Assembly: GCF_905220565.1 (NCBI RefSeq)
Contig: NC_059395.1
Location: 13,557,289-13,621,288, forward strand
DNA from: Melitaea cinxia
Lineage: Eukaryota > Arthropoda > Insecta > Lepidoptera > Nymphalidae
Direction of reading: 5' to 3'
Length of the DNA stretch: 64,000 nucleotides
Position numbers and translations under genes: made by a program. Shown here piece after piece: positions 9,891-19,697 of the stretch. Position 1 is the first letter of the stretch, and each line of letters begins with the position of its first letter. The notes under the pieces were generated by a model. It saw nothing but the letters and a program-made list of their open reading frames with translations, made no database searches and was not told the DNA's origin.

Positions 9891-10330
9891 AATGTATTGA
9901 ATTGATTTTACCGAACTGCACAACTCAACGTTAATATGGCCATCGAGTATAGAAGTAATGATTTGTAGGGAACGACCCTCTAGTTGTCAATTTTATGGTA
10001 TCGTACAGAAGCTCTTTGCCCACCTTCGTTTGGCGACCATCGACAACTTATAGGGTATCCATCGTCACTGTACATTTTTGGCTCTGGAATGGTTGTAGAA
10101 TTTTTTTGAGAATTAGGGTTAAAGTTTCCGCAAAGGCCGTGAGCCGTGTGTTTTTTACGATTTCGTACAGAAGTAGATATTTGTTATTAGTTTGTAACTC
10201 AGCTGAAAATACGCTATCAATTTGGTCGGGTCTAATCTTATTCACTAATCAAACCACGTTTCTGCCATTCTACAATGTTCATGGGACATCGAGGTTGACT
10301 AAATGTGTGAGCCTTATTTAAAAAAATATT
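9891..10330 (-). pseudogene. Helitron Rep-region remnant
   Basis: The - strand reads NIVEWQKRGL, KIRPDQIDSVFSAEL, YEIVKN, FQSQKCT, then GYPISCRWSPNEGGQ in a shifted frame. After it come KIDN.RVVPY, HINVELCSSVK and IQYITKYIT. These are the successive blocks of the Helitron Rep-to-linker region. The text stops inside the conserved KYI(N)K block, where the foldback element begins, and resumes beyond it at 8936. The N-terminal zinc finger part is not recognisable. Confidence 0.7.
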
Positions 10331-11372
10331 TTTAAATGAAGTACTCAATTTACTATCTTCTTTATTTCTTGTGGAGTTAAATTAGCGTGGATTTTTTTCT
10401 TTATTTCATTCCAATTAGAGTTTACACGTTGCAGTTATAAAGAAATCCGATTTACCGTGAAGCTTTACATAGTATCCTATGATTATTCATGTAGGTATCG
10501 GGGCACATCTGTAAACGATGAAGTAAGTATATCTAACTAATTTCCCAATGTCTTACTATGTTCACTCGACTGCAAAGCATCTTGAAGACGTAGATCGAGA
10601 TACGACCGCTCCAAAACTACTGTTAACTGAACTGATATTACTAGCTAATTGCACTAGGACAGGCACATGATTTATTTACAACTTGCGCCTCCCACGCGCG
10701 CACTAACTTGTTGCGGGAGGCGCCGCTCACTCGCGCCACTCGCCTTCTGAATCAGCTGTCAGATCAGTGGACCTATTCTATTGTACTCTGAATGAATTCA
10801 TAAGTGCTGCTTTATTTATTATATGTTATGGTTAGTGGTTGTTTTGGTTACAATATTTTAGTATGTACTATTGCATTAGGTAATTAACCTTTAATGGTAG
10901 TATAGTTATGGGAATAAATAAATAAAATATTCATACAAACATTACAAGTTAAATTAAACCTTTTAAAATACTACTGCTATGTTTGTATATTTTTGTCAAA
11001 GACCAAATTATTTCGTCTAAGAACTGGCGATACGAGACACGAGTAACCTTGCTAAATACGTAATTTAAAAAAAAAACAAACATCAATTCACATAATTTGA
11101 CGCATTAATTAACAACAATAGAACTAATTAATTCATATTATTTTATAATTATTACATTTGAATTTTAAAGTCTCGGTAAAAATGCTAACTCATTCTATAT
11201 ACAAAAATAATTAACGAAACGGAAATTAACTGACCGTGATCGTAATATGCTAATGATTAAGTCTTAAATAGTTTTTAATGATAAACAATTACGAATACCT
11301 TTCGTTATACTTAATATTATATTATTAAAATCGTTATTAGTTCAAATGTTTTATTTATCACTAATAACATCA
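10331..11372. other. Intergenic, including a CpG-rich inverted repeat
   Basis: Mostly AT-rich with no ORF. At about 10686-10724 a CpG-rich patch has GCGCCTCCC and its inverse GGGAGGCGC around a 20-base centre, followed by a Pu-rich tail and CAGCTGTCAGATCAG. I cannot assign it to a family. Confidence 0.35.
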
Positions 11373-11608
11373 CTTCAGCCTATGGTAGTCTAATGCTGAA
11401 TATATGGACATAGGCGTCCCCAAGTTCGCGCCAGACATCCCGGTTTTCCGCAATCCTCATCCAACCTACACCGGCAACCTTAGGTAAATCGTCGGTCCAG
11501 CGGGCCGGAGGACGACCCTCACTACGTTTGCCAAGACGCGGTTTCCACTCCAGGACACGTCTGCTCCAACGGCCATTGGTCCTGCCACACAGGAGGAGGA
11601 GTGAGTTA
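11373..11608 (-). pseudogene. RTE LINE C-terminus and tail fragment
   Basis: The frame contains RTNGRWSRRVLEWKPRLGKR, GRPPARWTDDL, KVAG and RDVWRELGDAYVHI, the C-terminal wording of RTE LINEs. The final tail is altered from EAYVQQW. The 5' side joins a fragment resembling the 8937-9890 foldback element. Confidence 0.65.
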
Positions 11609-11800
11609 CTCTTTGGTACCACTCCCACCGTGTGAAACCCCATGGTTTTGGAGATATCATGGTTAAAGTTTTGGTGTTAGGATAGTGTTATTTAGAGCTA
11701 TTACAATACCTTAGAGCTCCGCGTCTGATTCCACCTTAACTCCGGCGCTGCGGAAAGTGCACTCTCCCTCCCCACCCTCCCCCTCTACCCCCAAAATCCC
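11609..11800. repeat. Fragment related to the 8937-9890 foldback element
   Basis: Shared text includes ACCCCATGGTTTTGGAGATATC, CATGGTTAAAGTTTT and CTCCGGCGCTGCGG, followed by C-rich CTCCCTCCCCACCCTCCCCC. It is a second, degraded copy. Confidence 0.5.
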
Positions 11801-12441
11801 GTAAGTCGACGCCCGATTGTCTATAGCTTTACCATAATTTTTTTTAAGGTTCGGATAAAAATATATGCCGCCACGGAGCTTTTTTTCCATATACTACGAA
11901 ATCACGAACTAACATATGAAATTTTTACGCCGTTTTCGGTTGGTAACTATTGGGCTATTTTGTTTTACTCTTAGAAACTAAAACAGCAGTTGCCTTGTTA
12001 TTACGAGTATGCGTATACTCAGAATTGTGTCTCGTGTAACTACAAGGTTGCGATAAATATCCCTAATTTTAATTTCAAATTTAATAGGAAGGATGAAATT
12101 CTCGAATGATTTTTCGTATCATATAAAAACGTTTTGTAGTGCTAAGAAAGCCAACAACTTTCTTATCACATAACTCAACAAAAAATATATTAATACGGAC
12201 TTAGTCGAGAACATGGGTGGATCCACCGTTGTGGGTACGGTGGGCATGAAAAAAAATCAGCCAGGTCAGTGGAAGTATACTCCTAATATTTTCCTTGACT
12301 CGATTATCTTATGGAATGGGTGGCCTAAGAAAGATGAGCCGAAAAATATTTCTTTTCCCTTAATTTATGGGACGGCAAATCAAAATGCCCCGGGACGCTC
12401 AATACGCTACTTGCCCACAACCCTAAATCAGGTCTGACTTC
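11801..12441. other. Stretch with no recognised gene
   Basis: An open frame at 12213-12437 (74 codons) has no family features I recognise. It is followed immediately by the LINE tail at 12442. Confidence 0.3.
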
Positions 12442-12472
12442 CTCCATTTATTTATTTATTTATTTATTCATA
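12442..12472 (-). repeat. (AAAT)n tail of the LINE
   Basis: On the + strand TTTATTTATTTATTTATTTATT; as the 3' tail of a LINE read on the - strand it is (AAAT)n. Confidence 0.6.
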
Positions 12473-12774
12473 AGTCAACACCAACAAGTAGTACAACAAC
12501 AAATACAAAATTAATAAAGTAAACATCGGTATCTAGATAATTGCCTACTTTTTTATAGGTGTTTCTAAATTACTAAGAATATCGTCAAAATCGAAATAAG
12601 TCATATTAAAAATTGTCCATTTAGTCTACAGTAATAAATATTCGAGATTAAATTCAATATAAATATACAAAATAAAATCAACATTAATGTCAGAGAGCAA
12701 TATTAAAACAAAAAGTCAAAAACATCCAAAGTTTGTTAACATTTAGTGTGAGTGCATAAATATAAATTACGTCC

Positions 12775-12913
12775 TGTAGTGACATCTATCGCGCGAAATA
12801 CGAACGACTACAAACTAGGTAATTAGAGAAAACTGACGTATGCTACAACATCGCGCTATCAGAGGATCCTCCCTTTTCATTGGTTGATGAGGAATTCAAT
12901 CACCATGTTCCTC
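12775..12913 (-). repeat. Inverted, internally deleted LTR copy (copy C)
   Basis: The text starts TGTAGTGACATCTATCGCGCG and is the reverse complement of LTR A, lacking about 80 bp between TATCAGAG and GATCCTCCC. Its last 52 bases form a near-perfect palindrome with LTR A. Confidence 0.65.
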
Positions 12914-12919
12914 TGTTTA

Positions 12920-13152
12920 GGTAGTGTGAGGAACATGGTGATTGAATTCCTTATCAACCAATGAAAAGGGAGGATCCTCCACCAGACGGGTGTTGTGTCT
13001 GGCGGGCTACTGCGCCCCGACGGTTGTTGTCGGGATCTTGTATATATACTTAATCACTTTAAAAACTCTGATAGCGCGATGTAGCATACGTCAGTTTTCT
13101 CTAATTACGTAGTTTGTAGTCGTTCGTATTTCGCGCGATAGATGTCACTACA
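12920..13152 (-). repeat. LTR A of a small LTR retroelement (3' LTR)
   Basis: A 233-bp repeat with ends GGTAGTG and CACTACA, matching LTR B at 13722-13923 except for an extra 31-bp segment near its left end. The element is read on the - strand; a TATATATA stretch lies in mid-LTR. Confidence 0.7.
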
Positions 13153-13166
13153 TCACTCCCCTCCGA
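13153..13166 (-). promoter_or_regulatory. Polypurine tract of the small LTR element
   Basis: CGGAGGGGAGTGA on the - strand directly precedes the TGTAGTG start of the 3' LTR. This is the position expected of a polypurine tract and fixes the orientation. Confidence 0.55.
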
Positions 13167-13699
13167 GACCGGAGGTCGATAGCAGGTTAAGTCGTCCATT
13201 CATCTTGTGATGTTTGCCGGGCCAGTGGAATGTTCCAGTGAGTCGGAACCAGATGCCGCATAGTTCACGGTGAGTCGGAACTGTCTGCGGTGATGCTGCA
13301 TATGCTCCAGTGAGTCGGAGTGGTGCAGTGCTGCGTAGTGGCTGGCTGCTGCGTCGACCAGGAGAGAAGTGCGTCTCTGCTTGCTGACCGGCCGAAGTGC
13401 AGTGTGCTGTGCCAAAGTCGCTGAGAAGGCTGTGGGCGATGACCAGGAATGCGCGTTCGCAGCATGCTGGTGGTCAGGATACCCGTAGTAGCCGTAGATG
13501 CTGGCTGGCTGAAGTCGTAGATGCTGGATGCTACTCGCTGCTAGAAAGCTCGAGGAAGTGATGATGACGATGAAGGTTGCGCCGATGTTCATGCTCGGGG
13601 TCAAGTGATGATGACGTCACGATGACGTAGCTTGCGAAGGCTGTGCTGATGATCACGTCGGGGTCACCAGTTTGGGGATGTGATGGAAACGTGGTGTTG

Positions 13700-13717
13700 A
13701 TCACGTCGGGGTCACCA
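13700..13717 (-). promoter_or_regulatory. Primer-binding site of the small LTR element
   Basis: TGGTGACCCCGACGTGAT lies four to five bases inside LTR B on the - strand. The same string recurs at about 13654-13671, in a 46-bp direct repeat of the leader. Confidence 0.55.
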
Positions 13718-13721
13718 GTTT

Positions 13722-13923
13722 GGTAGTGTGAAGAAAAGGGAAGATCCTCCGACCAGACGGGTGTTGTGTCTGGCGGGCTACTGCGCCCCGACGGTTGTTG
13801 TCGGGATCTTGTATATATACTTAATCACTTTGAAAACTCTGATAGCGCGATGTAGCATACGTCAGTTTTCTCTAATTACGTAGTTTGTAGTCGTTCGTAT
13901 TTCGCGCGATAGATGTCACTACA
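13722..13923 (-). repeat. LTR B of a small LTR retroelement (5' LTR)
   Basis: A 202-bp repeat nearly identical to LTR A over its shared length. On the - strand it starts TGTAGTGACATC, and a primer-binding site follows. Confidence 0.7.
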
Positions 13924-14096
13924 TCCCTTACAAAATAAATTAATTCAAATTAAGCTAGTAAGCTATAAAATTGTCAAGTTATACTATTGAAAATATTCAG
14001 ATTTTAGTTATATGGAATATGATGATTAGATCTTAACAAGTCTGAGTACATTAAAAAAAAAGTAGTTTTATACAAATATTATTACATGTCAAAATG

Positions 14097-15300
14097 CTAA
14101 ATGTCATTGCTATTAATAAAATACATTGTAGTTTTTTTCTTAAAGTAACTTAAATTATCACCAAAAATGTCGAGGCCAAAACCATCTGCTGAGCTATCTT
14201 TACAGTTTTTATTCTTACCATTTGAAGCATTCACATGTCTGTACATGTTATTATAATTAGTGATCATTCTATTTATTGGCGAGTGACGACCGTAACGTGA
14301 ATGTGAAAATCTCTCAACAAACGGTGTATAAGTTGCTTTTCTGACGGATCTCACTGAAGCACGAAACATAAGTCTAGACAATAATTAAGGAGAGTTCTGC
14401 GATTATCAAGAGAAAGAAGCCTAAAATAAGGTAACCTTTTTTCATAGCTTGGTAGTTCTTTGGCCAGGTTGAGACTATAAGATAAGTGCCATAGAAACCT
14501 TTTTTGTACACTTTCTATTCTTTTTTTATAAATTTCGTAGTGAGGGTTCCAGACTATACTACCGTATTCCAGGATGCTGCGCACTAGTGATGTAAATAGC
14601 ACAATTTTAGTCTGAGCATTTTTGAAGTGATATGATAGGATTTGTTTTGACAGTTACGCAAAACAAATCCTAGAGTCTTAAACGCCTTGTTTACCATGTC
14701 ATCTACGTGAAGATGGAATCTCAACTTGGCGTCCTGTGTGACACCAAGGTCACGGATATATTCAACCTCTGCAAGCGTATACCCGTCTATTGAGTACGTT
14801 CTATTAACTGTACTCTTTTTCCTACTGAACCTAATTACAAAGCACTTTGTAGTGTTAAGACTCATGCAATTTGTCTGACACCATAACGCCAGGCTGTTAA
14901 GGTCATTTTGAAGACAGATGGCATCCGAATCAGTGCAAACAGTTCTATAAAGCTTCAGATCGTCGGGGTATTACTGGCACTTGGAATTTTTGAAGCATTT
15001 GCTGATGTCGTTAATGAAAATATTAAAGAATAGAGGACCCAAGTGAGATCCTTGGGGTACCCCAGAATAGGAAAGAAAAGAACTAGAATAGTATGCGTTA
15101 ACAACAACGACATATTTTCTGGGACGAAGATACGAATTGCACCACGTTAGTAAAATGCCAGTCACACCAACCATCCCAAGCTTCTGTAATAATATAGTGT
15201 GATTAACTTTGTCGAAGGCCTTACTGAAATCAGTGTAGATAACTTCAACTGAGCCGCCACCATCAACTTCCTCAGTAAGGTCTTCAACAAATGATTATTT
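14097..15300 (-). pseudogene. Reverse transcriptase C-terminal half of Jockey/CR1-like LINE
   Basis: Motifs in order on the - strand: YTDFSKAFDKVNH (15190-15240 region), SGVPQGSHLGPLFFNIFINDI, YPDDLKLYR (normally a [FY]ADD catalytic box, with Ala changed to Pro and a stop just before it), and YIRDLGVTQDAKLRFHLH. Then come NKAFKTLGFVLR, YGSIVWNPHYEIY, and finally PFVERFSHSRYGRHSPINRM. Stops and two frame changes make it inactive. The clade call rests on the GVPQGS box and the C-terminal block. Confidence 0.75.
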
Positions 15301-15722
15301 CCGTACATGAGTCGTGATGCGCGGAAAAAAGGAATAATCAAATTTGTTCATGAACGAGTTCGTACTCTGAATAACATTTCGCCAATTTCCGGGTGGCTGT
15401 AACCAGAACCTATTTTAAGAACTGGATCCGCGCCTGACCGTACATCGGCAAAACTATAAAATCTAAGTAATAAATAATGAAGGCGCCAAGACATTACTAG
15501 GACAAGCAAATGATGTATCACTACATAGTATAAAACAAAGTCGCTTCCCACTGTCTGTATGCTTAGATCTTTAAAACTACGCAATGGATTTTGATGCGGT
15601 TTTATTTGGTTCATAGAGTGATTCCAGGGGAAGGTGTATATGTTAAAATTTATGCATAATATAGTAGAGGAACTCTGATAGTTTTTGCACCCGCGCGTAG
15701 CCGGGGCGGGTCGCTCGTTTAG
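15301..15722. repeat. Fragments of Helitron-like repeats
   Basis: The end CACCCGCGCGTAGCCGGGGCGGG with TCGCTCGTTT resembles the Helitron-like ends elsewhere (33632, 33857). Before it lie pieces such as GATTTTGATGCGGTTTTATTTGG. No coding capacity. Confidence 0.35.
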
Positions 15723-15828
15723 AATAAAACACAAGAAGCAGTTTCACTAACTATTTATTATTACAGCAGAAACACTACATCATTAATTGACTATGATTGA
15801 TATACAATACAATAATTCACTATAAGAT

Positions 15829-16424
15829 AGCTCGTGGCGGAGGTCCTTGCCGAGACCTACTCATACGTCTCGGGTAGGAGGGCTCTCGGTGAGAACCCCA
15901 CGTTGGACGGGATCCTACGGGTGCGCCGGATGGGGCAAGAAGCATTAATGCGGATGTGGGGGGAGGACCTGGCGGAGCAGCCATATGGCACACGCGTAAC
16001 GGCTGCGTTACGCCCGGTCCTTGAGCGGTGGATGCGTCGTAAGCGCAAGCCCCTCACCTTCCGTCTGACGCAAGTTCTCACCGGGCACGGCTGCTTTGGT
16101 GAATACTTGTGTCGGACGGCCCAAAAGGAGCTGACGTCTGGATGTCACGATTGTGGCGCGGCGGTGGACTCTGTCCAGCACACTCTCGAGGTGTGCCCGA
16201 GATGGGCGGCGCTGCGTCGCGATCTGACAACAGTCCTCGGAGGAGACTTGTCACTGCCGAGCGTCATCACGTTGCTCGTCGTCGCGATGCTCGGCGACGA
16301 CGAGTCCTGGACGGCGATGGTCTCCTTCTGCGAGACAGTAATGTTCCAGAAGGAAAACGACGAACGAATGAGAGGAGGCCACCGACGAGGCCTCCGTCCG
16401 CAGGCGACGAACGGGGGTGCGTAG
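15829..16424 (+). pseudogene. C-terminal domain of R1-group LINE ORF2
   Basis: An open frame of about 196 codons contains AEVLAETYSYVSGRR, a helical region, RLTQVLTGHGCFGEYL, and the C-terminal zinc motif CHDCGAAVDSVQHTLEVC (C-X2-C-X8-H-X4-C). SWTAMVSFCETVMFQKEN precedes the stop. It has no stops but begins at the truncation point, without RT or endonuclease, and has no start of its own. The wording closely follows the second R1-group fragment at 47623 (AEILAETYYFVAMRR). Confidence 0.75.
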
Positions 16425-16765
16425 GAGGCGCTACTTAATGCACCTCCAGTAACGCTCCTGTGCTCGTGTCGGGCCGGGCTGGAAACCCGGTCCTGCTAGA
16501 CATGGCGTCGTCGGGATTGTTCAGAGGTGAGCCGGACAGTCCCCATGGAGGAGAAATTTGGCCTTTTCGCCGAGGCCAGCCGGTCGCTGGAGGGATCCTG
16601 TTGCATGCCTCCGGGACCCTCCAATTAAAGCGGCTGAAGGCTCCCGCAGGGGTTTGGTTGGTAGTGCACCCCCAAGTGTGAAGCCGACATACGGTCTAGG
16701 ACTGCCTACCCGGGCGTCCTGGATATCGAACGTAAATGGGTTCCCCTGCGATAACAAAAAAAAAA
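15829..16765 (+). mobile_element. 5'-truncated R1-group LINE with target duplication
   Basis: The insertion is flanked by TCACTATAAGAT (15817-15828) and TCACTTTAAGAT (16766-16777), a 12-bp target duplication with one mismatch. It ends in a poly(A) run at 16755-16765. Contents: the C-terminal coding part (15829-16424) and a 3' UTR of about 330 bp. The strong GC content contrasts with the flanks and suggests a fairly young insertion. Confidence 0.8.
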
Positions 16766-16777
16766 TCACTTTAAGAT

Positions 16778-17277
16778 TATATTCTTAAATTGGTTTAGTT
16801 TAGAGCAGCAATTACAAAATACTAAACATAATCAAAAATTAGCATTATACAGATAGTTCGAAATGAGATTTTAAAGTCTTAAAATAATATAATTTAGTAA
16901 AGAAATTTTACACAACCAGACATATTTAAAATTAGCACACGACAATCAATTCATTATGAGGTTTTAGTCTTTAAATTAACATAGTTTAGAATAGAAATCT
17001 CATCATACCGGATATGCTCTGGATATCACCTACAGTGAACGACGATAGTCGAGGAGAGTCCAGAGAGGCTCGTCACGATGAATACATCACGATGTCAACA
17101 ATATACTCCACTGACATACCCCTTTTTATGCAGAAATACAATATGATGGTATGACTCATAGATATCACAGATAGAAAAATATGATTCTACCCTAGTTTAA
17201 AAAAAATACTGTGAAAAGATTTCACAGTGTTAGTGATATTGGAATTTAAGTTTTATTAAATTTATTTATACTACGTA
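16778..17277. other. AT-rich stretch, nothing recognised
   Basis: Short imperfect repeats around TTTTAGTCTTTAAA and AAAATAATATAATTTAG, with no ORF and no known family. Confidence 0.3.
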
Positions 17278-17912
17278 CTGTGTGGCTACGGTACTAAAGA
17301 ATTTAGCCACCCCCTCTCTTCCCGTGGGTGTCGTAAGAGGCGACTAAGGGATAACACAGTTCCGCTACCACCTTGGAACTTATAAAGCCGACCGATGGCG
17401 GGATAACCATCCAACTGCTGGCTTTGCAATACACAGGTCGAAGACGGGCAGCAGCGTCTTCGGTGCCACAAAGCCAGCCCTGCGGTCACCAACCCGCCTG
17501 CCCAGCGTGGTGACTTTTTTTTTTTATGTTACTAGGTCGGCAAACAAGCGTACGGCTCACCTGATGGTAAGCGATTACCGTAGCTTATAGACGCCTGCAA
17601 CACCAGAAGCATCGCAAGCGCGTTACCGACCCCAATCCCCAATCCCCCCAGGAGCTCTGGTCACCTTACTCACCAACAGGAACACAATACTGCTTGAAAA
17701 CAGTATTATTTTGCTGTGATCTTCTGTAAGGTCGAGGTACTACCCCAGTCGGGCTGCTCCATATTTTGAGCAGGTAATTCCTGCTGTGCCCTACCTCAGT
17801 TAACTAGTTAGTTTAGTTAGTGACTATAGGCAAAACACATGAGTTCACGCTATTTTTGGCGTAAACTTGTGGAGGCCTATGTCCAGCAGTGGAGTGTGAT
17901 AGGCTTTAATGA
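17278..17912 (+). repeat. Family A (RTE-derived SINE-like) copy, split by a family B insertion
   Basis: The left part (17278-17515) starts TGTGGCTACGGTACTAAAG and runs through CTGCGGTCACCAACCCGCC. The right part (17820-17912) resumes at TGACTATAGGCAAAACACATGAG and ends with GGCCTATGTCCAGCAGTGGAG, the RTE tail. The interruption is flanked by the duplicated target GTGACT. The family has the 5' end and last 60 bases of the RTE LINE and nothing between. Confidence 0.75.
17516..17819 (-). mobile_element. SINE-like family B copy (fresh insertion into family A)
   Basis: Flanked by GTGACT (17510-17515 and 17820-17825). The poly-T run at the left is the poly(A) tail of a retroposon on the - strand. 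The body, from ACTAGGTCGGCAAACAAGCG to CCTGCTGTGCCCTACCTCAG, recurs at 25405, 29305, 52860 and in fragments elsewhere. No coding frame, so it depends on another element's enzymes. Confidence 0.75.
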
Positions 17913-18338
17913 TATTTATTTATAAGAAAAACGTAACAAAATATACTCTGTAGAAAAAACATAAAAAACTTACCACAGCATAAATATATGGGTTCAAATG
18001 AGGTTAATTATTACTTTGTTACCGGGACGGACCATGTTTTATTATATATAAGAATAGCTGAGGAAAGAAACATAATTAATACTAGGTAGTAGGGTAAAAG
18101 AGGGTAATGGGGGCACTTAAGCGAGAATTCAAATAAAATTGTAATTAAAAAATAAGTATTTATTGCACCCGCCCTTATACATAATTTACTTATTGAACTA
18201 TCATTAGAGATCAATTTCAGTCACTTTAGCAATCAACTTTGGAAATTATAAAAGTAAGAAAAAAAAAGATTTGACTCCCATTACACCGACATAGGGATAA
18301 TGGTGATCACCCTGGGGGGAATCGGAGTCAAAGCAAAT

Positions 18339-19602
18339 CTAGCACATATCGCAAACATAACCTTCAGCTAAGTTCCATCCAGTGCACTTTGCGCGAGCCC
18401 ATAGCCCACACTAGGTACATCTGAACCACATCTCGTTGCTTCTTCCGGATTCATCGCATACTAGGCATCTGTTTCCAGCATCTACTATCTCGTCATCCTC
18501 ATCATCTTGGCATAAGTTGTCAATGTCAACATCTGGTACAGAAGTTTCGTTCGATTCTTGTATTACTTGGCGCTATGCCTTTTCAGCACCCTTCTTCTGT
18601 ATCTTTAGTCTTTTTTCCCCGTCCTTTGCCTTTCCATCTCTTTTCTTTTCCTTTGTCACCTTTTTTCTTTCATTTATTATTTTCTTTCTCTGACAGAGTT
18701 TCTTTTATTGGTGTTGACGTTAAAATTGTAGCGTGTTGCTTCTTTCGGCCCTGTCTTATATTATTAAGAGGTGTTTTCTCTGGCAACTTGATTAAATCAT
18801 GCAATACAGTACTGATTTGGTTTAGTGTGCCAGGAACTGGTGGAGCAACATCTGGTTCAGAATCAAGTGAGAATACTAATTCTTTAGACATCCTAAGAGC
18901 TGGTGAATAAATTTGTTTTGAAGTGCTCAGATCTGGTGAGTGAATTTCTTGGGAATCGTACTGGTAGCTGCGAGAGATTCATCGCAATCTTGGATAGCAA
19001 CGGTCTCATATTGGAGAATGTCTGCAGCAAGGAAATCTTCTTCGGTGAATACTTCAGGATTTAGTGGAAATATTCCAGTTGATCTAAACCCCGATTCTCC
19101 TTTACTAATAGGCGCAACATTATCAAATGATTTCCTAATATATTAATATATCCCCTATCATAATGGGTTATCTTTTCTACAAGACGACTTTTTAAAAAGT
19201 AGTCACATTCTTTTTTGTAGGCCATTTTGAGCGGACCAAAAAACCAACATCCAGGGGCTGCATTTTTGAGACGTGTGTGGTGGCAGAGACAACATATGAA
19301 TGTGGTTGGACTTGCAATATTCGTAGACGGAAAGAGAAATGTGACTAGCATGGTTACCTAGTATTAAAAGGATAGCTTCATCTGCAGACGGCTTAGCGTG
19401 CTGTTTAAAACGTATCAACCATTCAACAAAGAGATGCTCATTTATCCAACCGTTGTCTTAGCATTTGAAAAAGGGATTACTATTATTTTAGCAGTTTTTC
19501 TAATAGAAGAACCTCCATCAATAAGCTGTATCTGTAAGCTTTTTCCAGCCTATCAGAAGACTAGGAGGCTTTTTCAGTTGTACTGACTCGTACTTTCGGC
19601 AT
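18339..19602 (-). pseudogene. Tigger-like DDE transposase with C-terminal PHD finger, internally deleted
   Basis: From the ATG at 19602: MPKVRVST, then a short HTH-like block GSSIRKTAK. The sequence then jumps to the C-terminal part of the DDE domain: FVEWLIRFKQ, AILLILGNHASH (Gly where the family has Asp), HMLSLPPHTSQK, FGPLKMAYKKECD. A region with EVFTEEDFLAADILQYE is followed by a charged linker. At the C-terminus is a PHD-type cysteine cluster, CLVCDESG...WFRC..CG.WAR..CTG...VCDMC, ending at TAG 18339. About 200 residues around the first catalytic Asp are missing; frameshifts and a stop within the PHD finger are visible. The PHD tail is known in insect Tigger-like transposases. Confidence 0.75.
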
Positions 19603-19667
19603 CTAAAAATAAATAATAATAACGTACACCAAACATGCAAAGTTGCGGGCAATAGTGATCACATGCT

Positions 19668-19697
19668 GGTAATGAGAGTCACCTGACTCTCATTACC
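19668..19697. repeat. Palindrome of the Tigger subterminal motif
   Basis: GGTAATGAGAGTCA, CC, TGACTCTCATTACC: perfect 14-bp arms made from two inverted copies of the subterminal motif. It lies 5' of the transposase start and may be a binding site or self-regulating operator. Confidence 0.5.

Larger units (their letters stand above)
12920..13923 (-). mobile_element. TRIM-like LTR retroelement without pol
   Basis: Two LTRs, a PBS and a polypurine tract surround an internal region of only 569 bp (13153-13721). That region holds tandem-like CAGTGAGTCGGA motifs and no gag or pol domain. A 134-codon frame inside (13200-13604, -) has no recognisable domain. It is a terminal-repeat retrotransposon in miniature; the parent superfamily is undetermined. 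Confidence 0.65.
12442..15300 (-). mobile_element. 5'-truncated Jockey/CR1-like LINE with nested LTR element
   Basis: The reverse transcriptase region occupies 14097-15300 and the 3' UTR runs down to an (AAAT)n tail on the - strand (12442-12472). A 1.15-kb LTR-element complex (12775-13923) sits inside the 3' UTR. The 5' end stops inside the RT domain at about 15300. Confidence 0.65.

Noticed and set aside
12213..12437. 74-codon open frame
   Set aside because: No recognisable domain, no splice or promoter context, directly upstream of a LINE tail.
13200..13604. 134-codon open frame on the - strand as a gene
   Set aside because: It lies in the internal region of the miniature LTR element, has an alternative start, low-complexity His/Ser content and no domain.
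18436..18910. + strand frames with Phe/Ser-rich products
   Set aside because: They are antisense to the Lys/Glu-rich linker of the Tigger-like transposase.
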